A DNA stretch of 64,000 bases from Mercenaria mercenaria (taxonomy: Eukaryota; Mollusca; Bivalvia; Venerida; Veneridae). The translations under genes were made by a program, and so were the position numbers. Each line of letters begins with the position of its first letter. Position 1 is the stretch's first letter. Of this stretch, positions 1 through 11,570 are shown in pieces. The notes below the pieces were generated by a model. The model saw only the letters and a list, made by a program, of their open reading frames with translations. It was not told the origin of the DNA and searched no databases. The stretch is taken from positions 74,182,001-74,246,000 of the forward strand of contig NC_069371.1 in assembly GCF_021730395.1 (NCBI RefSeq), given 5' to 3'.

Positions 1-344
1 TTTAAAATTGTAAATCAAATCAAAAAAAGAAGATACTTTGCATGTTTAACTAAGTTTAATTGAAGTGATGTTCATAATTTAAAAAATATCTGAATTCGTT
101 ACATCTATAGCGTATCAAGTGCCTAAATTACTGCGGGTGGCATAGGGGAAATATCTAAAATATTTCCATCTAATGTTCATATTCTGTACAAGTTATATAT
201 TCTTCATCTTATCGAAGATATTCCGTAGGCAGAATCAACAACTTCATTTAAGATAATAACTTAAAGTAAACACTTGAGTTCCACAATAATAGAGATCACG
301 GCTTAACAAAAGATAAACAACTTTAATGTAGAACACCCAGCCAA
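1..344. other. AT-rich intergenic DNA, nothing recognised
   Basis: No coding signal, repeat family or RNA gene could be supported here. Short open frames are broken and of low complexity. Confidence 0.6.
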
Positions 345-535
345 CAAAATATATGGGACCCATATGGGCCACTTGTTGTTTCCCATATGGGATCCACATG
401 AGATTTGCAAACGGGATTGGCATAGGTCCCACATCGAAGAGACATTATATATGGGTTCTGTATGGGTCCGTTGTTGGCAAATACTTGCATTATGGGTCAC
501 ATATGGGACCCGTATGGTACATTTGTCCAGATATA
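345..535. repeat. Cluster of CATATGGGACCC-type palindromic repeats
   Basis: The motif ATATGGGACCCATATGGG and variants recur about five times within 190 bases, in both orientations because the unit is itself nearly palindromic. The overlapping short open frames on both strands here are by-products of this symmetry. It resembles short palindrome-rich interspersed repeats of invertebrate genomes; the family is not named. Confidence 0.6.
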
Positions 536-855
536 GCCAAATTCAGGCTTGTGTGCTTGTACCCCTACCAGGACCCCAACTCCATGCCTACTGCGGTCAC
601 CACACTCATCCAAATCCCTTTGATGTTTTTTTTTTAAAAAAATGAACAACTTAAGAAATTGATGAAATACAGTTGAAAAATAATAATTTTAAAATGATAA
701 TTATCATTTGTAAACGGAATGGATTTCTCGTCATATGAATAAATGAAAATCAAAAACTCAAAAGATGGGATGATATTGATCAAATCAATGATGAATTACT
801 TGATCACAATAATCTTTAAACCAAGGTGACAATTTGAAGGATATTTTTCACCATG
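536..855. other. Intergenic, nothing recognised
   Basis: AT-rich sequence with a T8-A7 run near 626-641. No gene or repeat family supported. Confidence 0.5.
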
Positions 856-1022
856 ATATCATCACGATGGGATCAACTTTACGATTATAATGGGTATACG
901 TATTGTCTTGTGTTATTAGATCAAAACTTGTATCGTGCCAGTGAGAGTAAATCAAACTTAATGTAATGAACTAGCTGAGTTAGAATATTCTACTGAAATA
1001 TTGTTATTTAAATGTATAATAG
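856..1022 (+). promoter_or_regulatory. Conserved 3' part of a 5'-UTR intron ending in an AG at the IRG start codon
   Basis: The stretch from about 870 is alignable by eye with 20030-20196 upstream of the second IRG gene (shared TTTACGATTA, TTAGATCAAAA-like and TTAATGTAAT-like words), although neither region is coding. It ends in TATAATAG directly before the ATG. A 3' splice site abutting the start codon fits the family habit of a single coding exon preceded by one or more 5'-UTR exons. The upstream exon and promoter were not identified. Confidence 0.6.
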
Positions 1023-2285
1023 ATGGCATCATCAGGGCGTGATCAATCTGGAAGGAACACTTCAAGCATTTCTGATAAAATAGTACAAGAATTGGACGAG
1101 GCTTACAAGAAACATGGCATACCAGGTGTATTAGAGAGGGTAAAGGGGAACCTGAATGAATGGAAGTCAGTTCCTCTCAATATTGCTATCACTGGAAACA
1201 GTGGTGTTGGAAAATCAAGCTACATAAATGCCTTACGTGGTATGACAGCTGATGATGAGGGGGCTGCTCCAGTTGGAGTCGTTGAAACAACTGCCTATCC
1301 TACAGGTTATCCACATCCGGAAAACGAAAGCTTACTATTGTGGGATTTGCCGGGGGTAGGAACTCCAAATTTTACCAGAGACAGCTATCTTGAGAAAATA
1401 CGTTTTAGAAGATACGATTTCTTTCTGGTATTTGCAGCAAGCCGATTTACAGAGAACGATATGTGGCTGGCTCAACAAATAAGGCAGGCAGGAAAACACT
1501 TTTATTTTATCAGAACTAAAATTGACTTGGACATATCGGACAATAAGAAATCACATCCAAGAACTCATTCAAGGGATCAAGTCTTGCAGACAGTACGTTC
1601 AGACTGTATGGCCCAGTTGCAAAACGAAGGATTTACAAACCCGGAAGTATTCATTATCAGTAACTTTGATGTAAATGAGTTTGACTTCAGACAATTGTCA
1701 GAACGCCTCATTCGAGATGCTCCTGACATCAAACGGGAAGCTTTAACATTGTCGTCAACCTTTCTTACCGAAAGAATAATTAAAGCCAAAGAGAGGTATC
1801 TAAAGAAAAGAATATACATCGTTTCCGTTGCCTCTGCTGCAGCTGCTGCAGTTCCAATACCAGGTGTAGGATGTAGCGTGGATATTGCCGTACTGCTGGA
1901 AGAAGCTCTGTTTTATCGCAAGCAGCTACGACTTGATAAATCTTCTGTTGAAGAAAATGCTACAGCATTGAATATTACAGTTAGCAAGTTGCAACAGAAA
2001 CTTAATTTACAAAGCCAACTTATTTCTTACACTGTTAAAGGACTTCTTGCTTTTTTCGGAAGTCTTGGAATATCAAGCGTCGCTGAAAATGTTCTAAAAA
2101 TTGCACTTCCGCTCGTGGGCTGTCTGATTGCCGCCGGAATGTCTTATAGGGTCCAGGTGTACTGTTTAAAGAAGCTCTTAGACACCATGATAAATGACGC
2201 ATTGAGTATTATTGCGGAAATGAACAATGTCTTTGCTAGAAATACCATGAACGTTACCGAGGACATCGGGGAAGATCTAGCTTGA
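1023..2285 (+). CDS. Immunity-related GTPase (IRG family, interferon-inducible GTPase 5-like), copy 1
   Basis: Encodes a 420-residue GTPase of the IRG family. Vertebrate members act on pathogen-containing vacuoles or organelle membranes in cell-autonomous defence; the molluscan role is inferred only. Seen: an N-terminal helical segment (about 18-50), P-loop G58-x4-G63-K64-S65 (GKS class), switch I threonines 89-90, G3 D108-L-P-G111, G4 T165-K-I-D168, then an Ile-Ile-Ser-Asn strand near 211-214. The C-terminal helical domain carries an alanine-rich hydrophobic stretch (264-292) with the PIPG turn typical of IRGs at 278-281, and a second hydrophobic stretch (340-373). No N-terminal glycine for myristoylation. 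Length is normal for the family and no breaks are present. By eye it is about 85% identical to the copy at 61439-62692. The first ATG is chosen because a splice acceptor ends directly before it. Confidence 0.93.
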   Translation: MASSGRDQSGRNTSSISDKIVQELDEAYKKHGIPGVLERVKGNLNEWKSVPLNIAITGNSGVGKSSYINALRGMTADDEGAAPVGVVETTAYPTGYPHPENESLLLWDLPGVGTPNFTRDSYLEKIRFRRYDFFLVFAASRFTENDMWLAQQIRQAGKHFYFIRTKIDLDISDNKKSHPRTHSRDQVLQTVRSDCMAQLQNEGFTNPEVFIISNFDVNEFDFRQLSERLIRDAPDIKREALTLSSTFLTERIIKAKERYLKKRIYIVSVASAAAAAVPIPGVGCSVDIAVLLEEALFYRKQLRLDKSSVEENATALNITVSKLQQKLNLQSQLISYTVKGLLAFFGSLGISSVAENVLKIALPLVGCLIAAGMSYRVQVYCLKKLLDTMINDALSIIAEMNNVFARNTMNVTEDIGEDLA

Positions 2286-2323
2286 CTACTGTAGTAATGA
2301 CAATATTTAAAACAAATGGCAAG

Positions 2324-2372
2324 AATAAAGCTAAATTATTCGCATCAGCTGCATTTGTTTACACACAATAAA
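2324..2372 (+). terminator. Poly(A) signals of IRG copy 1
   Basis: AATAAA occurs at 2324-2329 and again at 2367-2372, 39 and 82 bases after the stop codon. Either could direct cleavage. The assignment rests on position only. Confidence 0.5.
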
Positions 2373-3994
2373 GGGTTCCGGGTGCAAATGTACATCATGA
2401 ACGATATATACAGATGAGCGAATGTTCGCACCAGCAGGACCTATTACACACAAAAATATAAACTACCTTTGTGGGTTTTTTTTTTTGGTTTTTTTTTCAT
2501 GAACGTAAATTTGTTTTACGCATTTTGGTATATCTAATCAAACCGTATATTACCGTATGATTATTAACTTCAATAACATGAGTATAATTGTGTCAAGCAT
2601 ATTCATTTTAAATTATTCGATTAAATATTCTAAGTACCAATTGAAGAATTCTTCTTTCTAGAATGCGTAGTATAATAAAATATTGCTTAAAAGAAATGAA
2701 TTCGTTTTATTTTATTTCTTTTATTATTTGAAGAATATGGTACGCAAAATATTCTGTCATTAAAAAGTGCGGATGGCTTTAGGGTACCTGTTTTGCGGTA
2801 ACTCAACAGAGCCACGTCACCGCCTAACAACATATTTCACTTCGTACCTTCAAACAATGTTGGATTATTTACTACTGCCGATGTTCTATCAAAGCAAATC
2901 TAATTTAAATCATGTGCAACATAATCACTGATATCTGTTGTGTCTTACCCTGATCATGTAGATTATTTTACAGTGTAAGCAACTTTGGTACGGGCAAAAT
3001 GAGAGTTAAATACCATGTGTGTTTGCATTTCAGTTTATAACCCAACTCGGCGAGTCTTTAAGAGCATTGTTTGTAATTTGGTAAGATAAAGAAAGTACTC
3101 TTAATTCCAAAAAAAGTTTTCTTCTTCGTAAGCATGCCAGGTGTAAAGCATCCATATATCATTCAAGAGTCTCGTACTTGAATGTTAGTTATAGAGGTCG
3201 ACGAGCGGGAGATAAAACTCGCGGCACCTTCATCGCATCCGGTTGTAGATATATATACATGTAATAGCAAGGAATTATTATTTCATTATTATAGTTACGA
3301 CATAAGCATTGTTTTGATTTAAAATTTTAACAGCTTTAATTTTAAGATCAAGTACGAAATATTAACCTAATCTGGAGCCAGGATAACTGAGAATCTACCG
3401 TGACCGTAACATTGAATTATCGGTCTATAATTATAATTGCCTGTTTGTAAAGATAATATGTTTACCTATGACTATGAGACACCTTCAGATCATAAATCCG
3501 ACGCATTGAAATGATGGACGCGCATGTCTATGTTTCAGAGATTAAGCAGATATGGCACGAATACGAATTATAGTCAAAGTATTTGACTGACATTGACCCG
3601 CAGTGACGTGGCTCTGCATTTTATCAATAAAAGTGAATTTTTGTGTCGAGTTGTAACTTTCTCATTTTATTACATAAATTACAGACTTGTAAAAAAATTT
3701 TACAGTCCAACACACGGACATATACCATACCATAGTAAACGTAATTACAAATTTAGTTTGGTATTTATCGAGATCGAACCTGCACAACTTTATAACTACA
3801 GCGACAATACCTAGCTACCAAATGCACCCCCACTCAAAGCAATTTCCTTAAAAATTCGCAAGTTGATGTACTATATTATATATAATACGACTCTTTACAT
3901 AGGTTGCATGTCATTAGTGTATTACCTGTCTACATTCCACAAAGGTTAACATGGCTTATATGTTGAAATGTAACTGTGAGAAATACTATCTGAT
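2373..3994. other. Intergenic, no gene seen
   Basis: AT-rich with T-runs near 2465-2500. A 14-base perfect inverted repeat, CAGAGCCACGTCAC at 2807-2820 and its complement at 3603-3616, brackets about 810 bases and could mark an eroded TIR element, but no target duplication is visible. Confidence 0.4.
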
Positions 3995-4004
3995 GTAAAT
4001 AATA

Positions 4005-4077
4005 CTTGCCGGACAATTGTCAGACGTATAAGCCCGAAGTCCTTCACGGGCAATAGTTGTAAATATTGACCGGCAAG
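4005..4077. repeat. Short inverted repeat
   Basis: CTTGCCGG at 4005-4012 pairs with CCGGCAAG at 4070-4077, with a smaller GCCCG/CGGGC stem inside. Possible hairpin; family unknown. Confidence 0.35.
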
Positions 4078-4585
4078 CCATTCAGTTAATGTATAAAACC
4101 CCATTTATGGATCGTTTGGGAACAACCCTGACAGTATTATTATGACTTATTCACATATTCATATCCAAGCAATATTTAAAAAATGTGAATCATTTGTAAA
4201 AGGCACATTATCAGTATTTTTCTTATTTATTAATAACACTTTCATGTCATGGAATCACGAAACTGGCGGACATTTTGAACCTTGTTGTCAATGCATTTTA
4301 TTTATGTAAAATGTAATGTGAGCATTTAAATATAAAACAATAATGACTTATATATTAAATGATCGATATACAAATTGTTCATTTGACTCAAATACAGAGG
4401 GCCTTGACTGACTTTAAATAGAACATACATTGACCCAGATTTGGTACGGTATTTATCTTATTCAAATGTTTGATAGTTTTATCAAAGTTTACTAACATAC
4501 TGAAGTTCAACTTGATACAACACCAGACAATTTTTTCGGTGAAGTATTTAAGAAATAATATATCTCATCCAGTGATTTGTCGTTG

Positions 4586-4684
4586 AATAAATCATTATTT
4601 GGAGTTCAGATGCGAAGGAATTATATCACGAGGGCGCAGCCCGATATAATAATACGCATCTGAACTCCAAATAATGATTTATTT
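4586..4684. repeat. Near-perfect 99-bp hairpin with CACGAGGGCGCAGCCC core
   Basis: The left arm from 4586 (AATAAATCATTATTTGGAG and on) is matched by its complement ending at 4684; pairing continues almost to the centre at TATATCACGAGGGCGCAGCC. A single-stranded copy would fold along its whole length. Two other hairpins in the window (36784-36929, 52341-52473) have different arms but a similar CACGAG/GGCGC core. Confidence 0.75.
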
Positions 4685-4686
4685 AT

Positions 4687-4735
4687 TTATATATATATAT
4701 ATATAAAAGAAGAAAAAGAAATTTGCTAATTTGTT

Positions 4736-4802
<67 letters not shown>
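4687..4802. repeat. TA dinucleotide microsatellite
   Basis: Two runs of alternating TA, about 18 and 62 bases long, are separated by a short A/T-rich spacer, directly beside the hairpin. Confidence 0.9.
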
Positions 4803-4804
<2 letters not shown>

Positions 4805-5158
4805 ATTCATTTAAAAATGAAGAAAAAAACTTTTGTTAATTGTTTTCTATTTCAACTTTTTTTGTGAAATGTTGGGTAAAAATAAAATAAATCACAAAAC
4901 AAACATGGCAGACCGTTTAAAACCATTTCATGCACTGAATCATATATTGTCATTTATTCATAAAAAACTGTAAGATCGAAATTTCTTTCTTTCATAATTC
5001 GTTTTCTTTTTATATGAATATTAAAGCCTTTCCAATATCTCGTTATACCGGATATAAAAAAATGCATTTTCATCATATCTAAGTAGAATGAATTGCGGCT
5101 TATTGTTTTTGGTGGTCGATCCACTTATTGGGGACGCCTACTGTACTTTGGTTGAACG

Positions 5159-5275
5159 ATTCTCGATTAACGTTTCATGTTAAGATACCATTTGACTTAT
5201 TAGGAACTCCCACCAAGCTTTTGATTGGCTGATCGAATCTCGATTAACGCTTACCGTTTAGATATCATTTGATTG
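5159..5275 (+). repeat. Two-copy direct repeat around TCGATTAACG
   Basis: A unit containing TCGATTAACG followed by GATA.CATTTGA occurs at about 5163-5195 and 5237-5270 with several mismatches. It may be part of a decayed mobile element. Confidence 0.45.
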
Positions 5276-5631
5276 GACTATCCATGAGACAACCGGGAAC
5301 CGAGAAACGATTGAGAACCGTATCAACAGCGTTTACAAACGAGATTGCACGGAGGAAGTTTATCGCAAGCACCACTGTAAAAGAAGTATTACAATAGGAA
5401 GGCTTGAGATAGGAGGTTTAGGACAGGTAGTATGGTAGTTGTATTGTTACCTACAAAACATAATAAGTTGCTGTTAAATTGGAAAGCTCCTTACGTAGTA
5501 GCAGAGGTAGTAAAAAGACTGGATTACAGAATATATGTAGACGGCTAATAGAAAACGTTTCATGCAAACATGCTTACACAGTACTGTGAAAGGAAGGATG
5601 ATAGTAACTCTATACCAGATAATTGTGTAAC

Positions 5632-7066
5632 AGGTCATAATACAGTAATTCGGTCAAAAATGTGCTTCCGTGGTGTAGTCGAAAGAAGTCCCTAATAAAC
5701 AGATCCTAATTTTTCCATTTTTCGCGCATTTGCGCGTAAATTGGGGGCCAAATGGGCATTATTTCACTCGTGGAATGAATTTTACATAAAATAGGACACT
5801 TTTCATGCTCATATTCGCATGTTTTCGAGTTGTTTACTTGAAAACGAAAGTAGGGTGTTTATTCTGCGGACCGCTTTCTGAAATGCGGCAATATGAGGGT
5901 ACCTGACTTCAGTTGACTTGCATTTCACTGCATACTATTCAACACCCCTTTTTCTTTTCGTTTTCTTGAAGCAAATGTATGGATATCTTGTGGAAAATAG
6001 GTCTACGACGGAGTGAAAATCTAGAAACTGTAACAAAATTGTTCTGAAGTAGCTGAATTTTATATGAAACAAAGAACAATTTCTTTTATTGGTATATAGC
6101 CTATAAGAGCTGAAATAAGATTTTTCTCGAAACACATCACAATTAGACTTAATAGTCCTAAATCGATTGTATATGTTATAAAATGATGATTTCAATGCAA
6201 GATAACCATTAAATTTGAAAAATTTTGAATTTTGACCATATTTTGTGTAGATGCGCCTATTTCTGCAGCAATTTCTGCGATAGAAAGGCTAATATTTTGT
6301 CTCCAGAATGTGTGAAAATGCACAAAATGCATTTATTTGAGTCATATTCATGACGGAATGAATGATATTTCAGAATCAGAGTAAAAAATAATGCATACAG
6401 GTGAAACTTTTACCAAAATTTACAATTAAGCGACCCTATAGCCTAAATTTAGCCCAGAAAATGGGTAGGGGTGGCCTCACTTAAATGTCTATATTTCTCT
6501 AAAATCTCGAACTTTCACAATGAAACTTGTTAACATGTTTGGTATTACATCTTTCTTGAAAATAGGGATGAAAATGTTATGAAATTTGACAAAAGATATT
6601 TCTTATAGGTCATAATGCAGTAATTCGGTCAAAAATGTGCTTCCGTGGTGTAGTCGCAAGAAGTCCCTAATAAATAGATCCTAATTTTTCCATTTTTTCG
6701 CGCATTTGCGCGTAAATCGGGGGCCAAATGGGCATTATTTCACTCGTGGAATGAATTTTACATAAAATAGGACACTTTTCATGCTCATATTCGCATTGTT
6801 TACTTGAAAACGAAAGTAGGGTGTTTATTCTGCGGACCGCTTTCTGAAATGCGGCAATATGAGGGTACCTGACTTCAGTTGACTTGCATTTCACTGCATA
6901 CTATTCAACACCCCTTTTTCTTTTCGTTTTCTTGAAGCAAATGTATGGATATCTTGTGGAAAATAGGTCTACGACGGAGTGAAAATCTAGAAACTGTAAC
7001 AAAATTGTTCTGAAGTAGCTGAATTTTATATGAAACAAAGAACACTTTCTTTTATTGGTATATAGC
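5632..7066. repeat. Direct duplication of a ~465-bp repeat inside the fossil LTR element
   Basis: Bases 5632-6103 and 6607-7066 are nearly identical (both run from AGGTCATAAT to GGTATATAGCCT), separated by about 500 bases without coding signal. Part of the same repeat lies in reverse orientation at 40738-40916, so it is an interspersed family. The two copies could be terminal direct repeats of one inserted element or a tandem event; family not recognised. Confidence 0.7.
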
Positions 7067-7172
7067 CTGTATTAAAAAAGGTTCGTGCAGCTATTGTAGA
7101 GGAGGATCAAAGAGATTTCGATAGATTAGATCAGAATGAAAGTAGTGGTGAGGTTTCGAGTAGAGTAGAAAA

Positions 7173-7624
7173 AGATATTATTATTATTATTATTATATTA
7201 TTATACCAGATTTATATAGCGCCCTTTTCATGATCAATTTCACGTTCAAAGGCGCTTTACATAGTTCAAATGCAGCCACACAGGGCGCATAACTCATCCT
7301 CTACTAGTACAGACACAGAGCGATCTGACCAGAGGGACAGAGTGAGACAAAGCCCCACAACAGAGAGATTAGAAATCAGATACAGGCTTGTCCGGCTAAC
7401 TTAGCCTAGCTCGTTGCGAATAGACAGCCTGGTTCTTTAACGTGCCCAGTGTATAGCACTGATACACGCAAGGATTGCCTAGGTTCCTGACCAGTACACC
7501 TCTATGTGGGTGGGAAACACTGAAAAGCGTTTCTGAAAATTCCCGAGTAGCTGCCGGGGATCGAACCCCCGACCTCAGGATTGGAAGGCCAGTGTTCAAA
7601 CCACTGAGCTATCCGTCCACCCAT
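7173..7624 (-). mobile_element. tRNA-related SINE-like repeat inserted in the fossil LTR element
   Basis: On the minus strand it has a tRNA-like head: the plus strand shows GGGGATCGAACCCCCGAC near 7556-7573, the complement of a B box. The tail is an ATT-repeat (7173-7200) followed by a segment containing TTTATATAGCGCCC. A second, shorter copy lies at 34124-34365. The plus-strand end of this copy abuts the resumed pol sequence of the host fossil, so the SINE is the younger of the two. Confidence 0.65.
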
Positions 7625-9169
7625 ATAGTTTTATGTCCTATATAGCAGGCTACAGAAACGTACAAAGATGTAGAGATAAATCCAGATTTCCGGCAGAATG
7701 TATGCAGGAAGTAGTAGACTTGTTAGAAAAATTCTCAGATGTACTAACAGATATTCCTGGAAAAACCAACTTAGTTGAACATGATATTCAGTTGACAACT
7801 ACAGATCTGATAAGAGTAAAAAGTTATCCTATTCCTTTTCATTCGCAGCCAGTAGTGAAAGAGGAAGTAGATAAAATGTTGGAGCTGGGAGTAATCGAAC
7901 AATCAAATGCTCCATTTCCCTCCCTAATTGTTCTTATTAGGAAAAAAGATAACAGTATCAGGTTCTGTATTGATTTCTGCCAGGTCAACAAACTGACAGT
8001 TGTCGGTGCTGAGCCTATGGTTAACATGAAGGAGATGTTTTTAAAACTATCTGTGTATAGATATTTTTCTAAACTAGACCTTAGCAAGGGTAATTGCCAG
8101 GTTCCTTTGTCTGAAAAGGCAAAACCCATTACGGCTTTGAAACTCCGAAAGGTTTGTTCCAATTCCGTTAGATGCCATTTTGATTAGTTAACGCCTCTGC
8201 AACGTTTTGCAGACTGATGCAGAAAGTTTTGGAGGACCTCGGGCACTCAGATAGTTTCATTGATGATATCCTGGTGTATGCAATCATGTGGCCAGAACAT
8301 GTAGTAGCACTTATTAAGTCGTTAACCAGACTAAGAGAGGCTAAGTTAGCAGCTAAACCGACTAAGTTTTCCATAGGGTTTCAGAAGTTAAAATGTTTAG
8401 GGCATATAATAGGTGATGTCCAGATCCCTGAACCAGTTCCAAATAAGGTACATGCCTTACCAAATGCCAAGCGACCGAAAACCAAGAAAGCAATACGTTC
8501 ATTCTTCGATGTAGTCTGATTTTACAGGACGTTTATCTCAAATTTTGCCGCCATTGCAGTTCCACTCACAGATTTGACGAAAAGGGTCAGCCAAATCTTG
8601 TACAATGGAGTGAAAGTCAAGAAAAAGCTTTCCAGAATTTGAAGGCTAGCTTGATGGGTCCACCTATTTTGAAGTTTCCAGATTTATATAACACATTATA
8701 ATGACAGTAGATGCTTCAGATGTAGGTTTGGGCTCTGTATTGCTTCAGTAACGTGATGGAGAGAAATTACGTTAGTAGGAATTTGCTACCAAGGGAGTAA
8801 AGGCACTCAATGATAGAGAAAGAGTGTTTAATGATAGTATGGGCAGTGGCTAAGATTCACCGGTATTTGTTCTGTAAAGACTTTGTATTACAAACAGATC
8901 ATCAGCTGAATACTTATTTGAATAAAGATAAAAAAACTAAGCAATACCAGGTTGGTGAGATAGGCAATGGCACTACAGCCATACAGGATCAGTATTAGAA
9001 CAATTCCTGGTAGAGAAAATGTAGATGCAAATTATTTGAGTAAAGTGTAGACAGATGATTATATTAGATGGTGTACAGACAGTGAGAGATTTTTGTTATT
9101 TACAGTGTGTCATTTTGTTTTCATGTAAGAAAATTATGAATTTTCTTTTCAGGGGGGCATGTGTCACAA

Positions 9170-11431
9170 ACTGACATACGAGCCTCAACGTATCTGTAGT
9201 TTAAATACAGGTATTGTATCATCTTTTTGTACATTTTTAAGTTATTGAGGTAAATGTCAGAATTTACGCATAAAATACCTCTCATGTTTTTCTGTATTTT
9301 ATAACTTAAATTTCCATGTAAATTTCATTTAATTCGGTTCAGTTATAAAGAAGTTGATATTTTCTAAACTTCAGTAATTTATATTTTTATTCCCAAAACT
9401 ACTATAACATGCCTGAAATTGTCCAATTCACATTCGCGCCAAATTAATCACAGTTTATGGCTCGGGGCAAACCCTTTACTTTATCTGGGGACCAAACGCC
9501 GCTCTTCATGGAATTACACGCCTCAACACGTGTATCATTGAAGGTTCCATGTTCACCGCCGTTTGAATACATTTGCGGATGTCTCTAAATTGCTTTTTGT
9601 ACTTTTAGCATGTGTAAATTTGAGTTCTGCTCAACTCGGGGCTAGAGAGCGTGGACGGTAGCATGCATTTCCACTAACGTCCATGAACAGGCTCAATCAC
9701 ACCGAACCTGTAACATTTTCGTTTTTGTCGTGTTGAGCGACCTGTGAAGTTTCCACTTTTCTCTATTTTATTATCACAGCAGCGTTGTTTGTGCCGTGTG
9801 GCGGCCGTAAAATGTCTCCCCGTACATTCAATCAGGGCTGTAACATTTCGATCTTCTCAGATCGTTCAGCACGACTTTCATGTCGTGTTATTGGTACTGT
9901 TTAGTTTCTCAACATTACCATTTCGGCCTGGGTGGTTCCAATACTCCCGCTTTCATAGCCTTGGGTATTGTTTAATCACCCCTTGGATATGGTACCTGCG
10001 TTTTAATTTTGTCTTTTGACAGTGTCTGTGATACGCAGGCTTCATAACCTCAGATCCCCTTTCTAAATTCCAGTTTTTGTTTATTTCTGCCCATTGTTTT
10101 CTCGTTTGGGGCAAACCCTTTACTTTATCTGGGGACCAAACGCCGCTCTTCATGGAATTACACGCCTCAACACGTGTATCATTGAAGGTTCCATGTTCAC
10201 CGCCGTTTGAATACATCTGCGGATGTCTCTAAATTGCTTTTTTGTACTTTAAGCATGTGTAAATGTTGAGTTCTGCTCAACCCGGGGCTAGAGGGCGTGG
10301 ACGGTAGCATGCATTTCCACTAACGTCCATAATTTGTCCAATTCACATTCGCGCCCAATTAATCACAGTTTATGGCTCGGGGCAAACCCTTTACTTTATC
10401 TGGGGACCAAACGCCGCTCTTCATGGAATTACACGCCTCAACACGTGTATCATTGAAGGTTCCATGTTCACCGCCGTTTGAATACATCTGCGGATGTCTC
10501 TAAATTGCTTTTTTGTACTTTAAGCATGTGTAAATGTTGAGTTCTGCTCAACCCGGGGCTAGAGGGCGTGGACGGTAGCATGCATTTCCACTAACGTCCA
10601 TGAACAGGCTCAATCAAACCGAGCCTGCAACATTTTCGTTTTTGTCGTGTTGAGCGACCTGTGAAGTTTCCACTTTTCTCTATTTTGATACCCGTGAAAA
10701 TCCAAAATAGTATGAGCTCACGGCTGTGTCGCGATTTCCGTGAAAAACCCAATATTTGGCGGGACATAGGCATACAAAATGACTGGACTAAATATCCTTA
10801 GTGCACGCGCCATTACAGTCTTGAGACGACATTATGTCACTCTTCCATTCTTGGTAGAAATAAATTTTGCTCGATCGAGCTTCTTCCATCAGACGACTTT
10901 TACCTGGTGATGTCACGACCCGGAAGTCCTATACCTGTGCTTTGCTTTTCTTGACTCGCCTGGATGTGAATTCCCAGCGCAGAGATATTTCATCCTATGG
11001 TTGTGCCTTAACTGCCAAGACGCTGTTTTTTGTTTTTGTTTTTTTTTTTTTTTTTTTTTGTTGTATTTTTTGTACTTAACTGAGACAACTCAGGGATACA
11101 AACACCGAATATGGGGAGCCAGAGTGGAGTCAACGTCTTTGCGATTTAGTGGGACATTATCTTACAAAAGATTAGTGCTACTTTAAGTTTAAGGTAATGA
11201 TAAACATCTGTTAAATCGTCACGTTAAATCAACTGTAGTTAATAGAAATAAACATCTTTTGGAAATCGGATTTTGAGCTTAATTTTTTTCTTCTTTATTT
11301 TCTTCTATTTAGTTTTTTTTTTCAATCATTGTAAGTAATCATTTTTTTGCTGTAAATAAACTTGTAAATATTCTAATGAGTGTTAAATTGTTCCTGTAGT
11401 TTCTGTCCCCGGTCCGACCATCCTGTCACAG
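9170..11431 (+). repeat. Candidate 3' LTR of the fossil, with internal triplicated block
   Basis: It starts TGTCACA after a polypurine run and may end at CCTGTCACA near 11431, preceded by AATAAA near 11356, which would make an unusually long LTR of about 2.3 kb. Inside, a block of roughly 230-350 bases recurs three times: its GGGGCAAACCC word starts at 9464, 10108 and 10379. A fourth partial copy at 48414-48616 lies in the other fossil, so the two fossils probably belong to related families. The 3' boundary is an inference. Confidence 0.45.
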
Positions 11432-11570
11432 TTATATTTTGCAAAATCTTTATAAAACAGTCAGTGTTGAATTTTCTTTGCTTGATGCGTAGGCGTTTGC
11501 CTCGTCTGCAAAATTGTCTTTTAATTCATTTATTATCCAAACATTTTAGCGAACCAGTCATCTGGGCGAT

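Larger units (their letters stand above)
5430..11431 (+). mobile_element. Fossil Ty3/gypsy-like LTR retrotransposon, 5'-truncated, with nested insertions
   Basis: An old, clearly broken LTR element. Order of recognisable parts: an integrase C-terminal-like stretch (about 5430-5630), a linker, reverse transcriptase (about 7633-8520, with the YIDDxLV-type active-site region near 8260), RNase H (about 8520-9050), a G-run polypurine tract near 9160 and a candidate 3' LTR starting TGTCACA near 9170. The pol reading ends at RNase H with no integrase after it, so integrase lies upstream of RT, as described for Gmr1-type gypsy elements. It is interrupted by a duplicated repeat (5632-7066) and a SINE-like insert (7173-7624). 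The 5' LTR and gag are not seen. There are many breaks (more than half a dozen), so it is long inactive. Confidence 0.75.

Noticed and set aside
856-1022. Interferon-type response elements (ISRE/GAS) controlling the IRG genes
   Set aside because: The promoters lie upstream of an unidentified exon; no convincing motif cluster was seen, so nothing is claimed.
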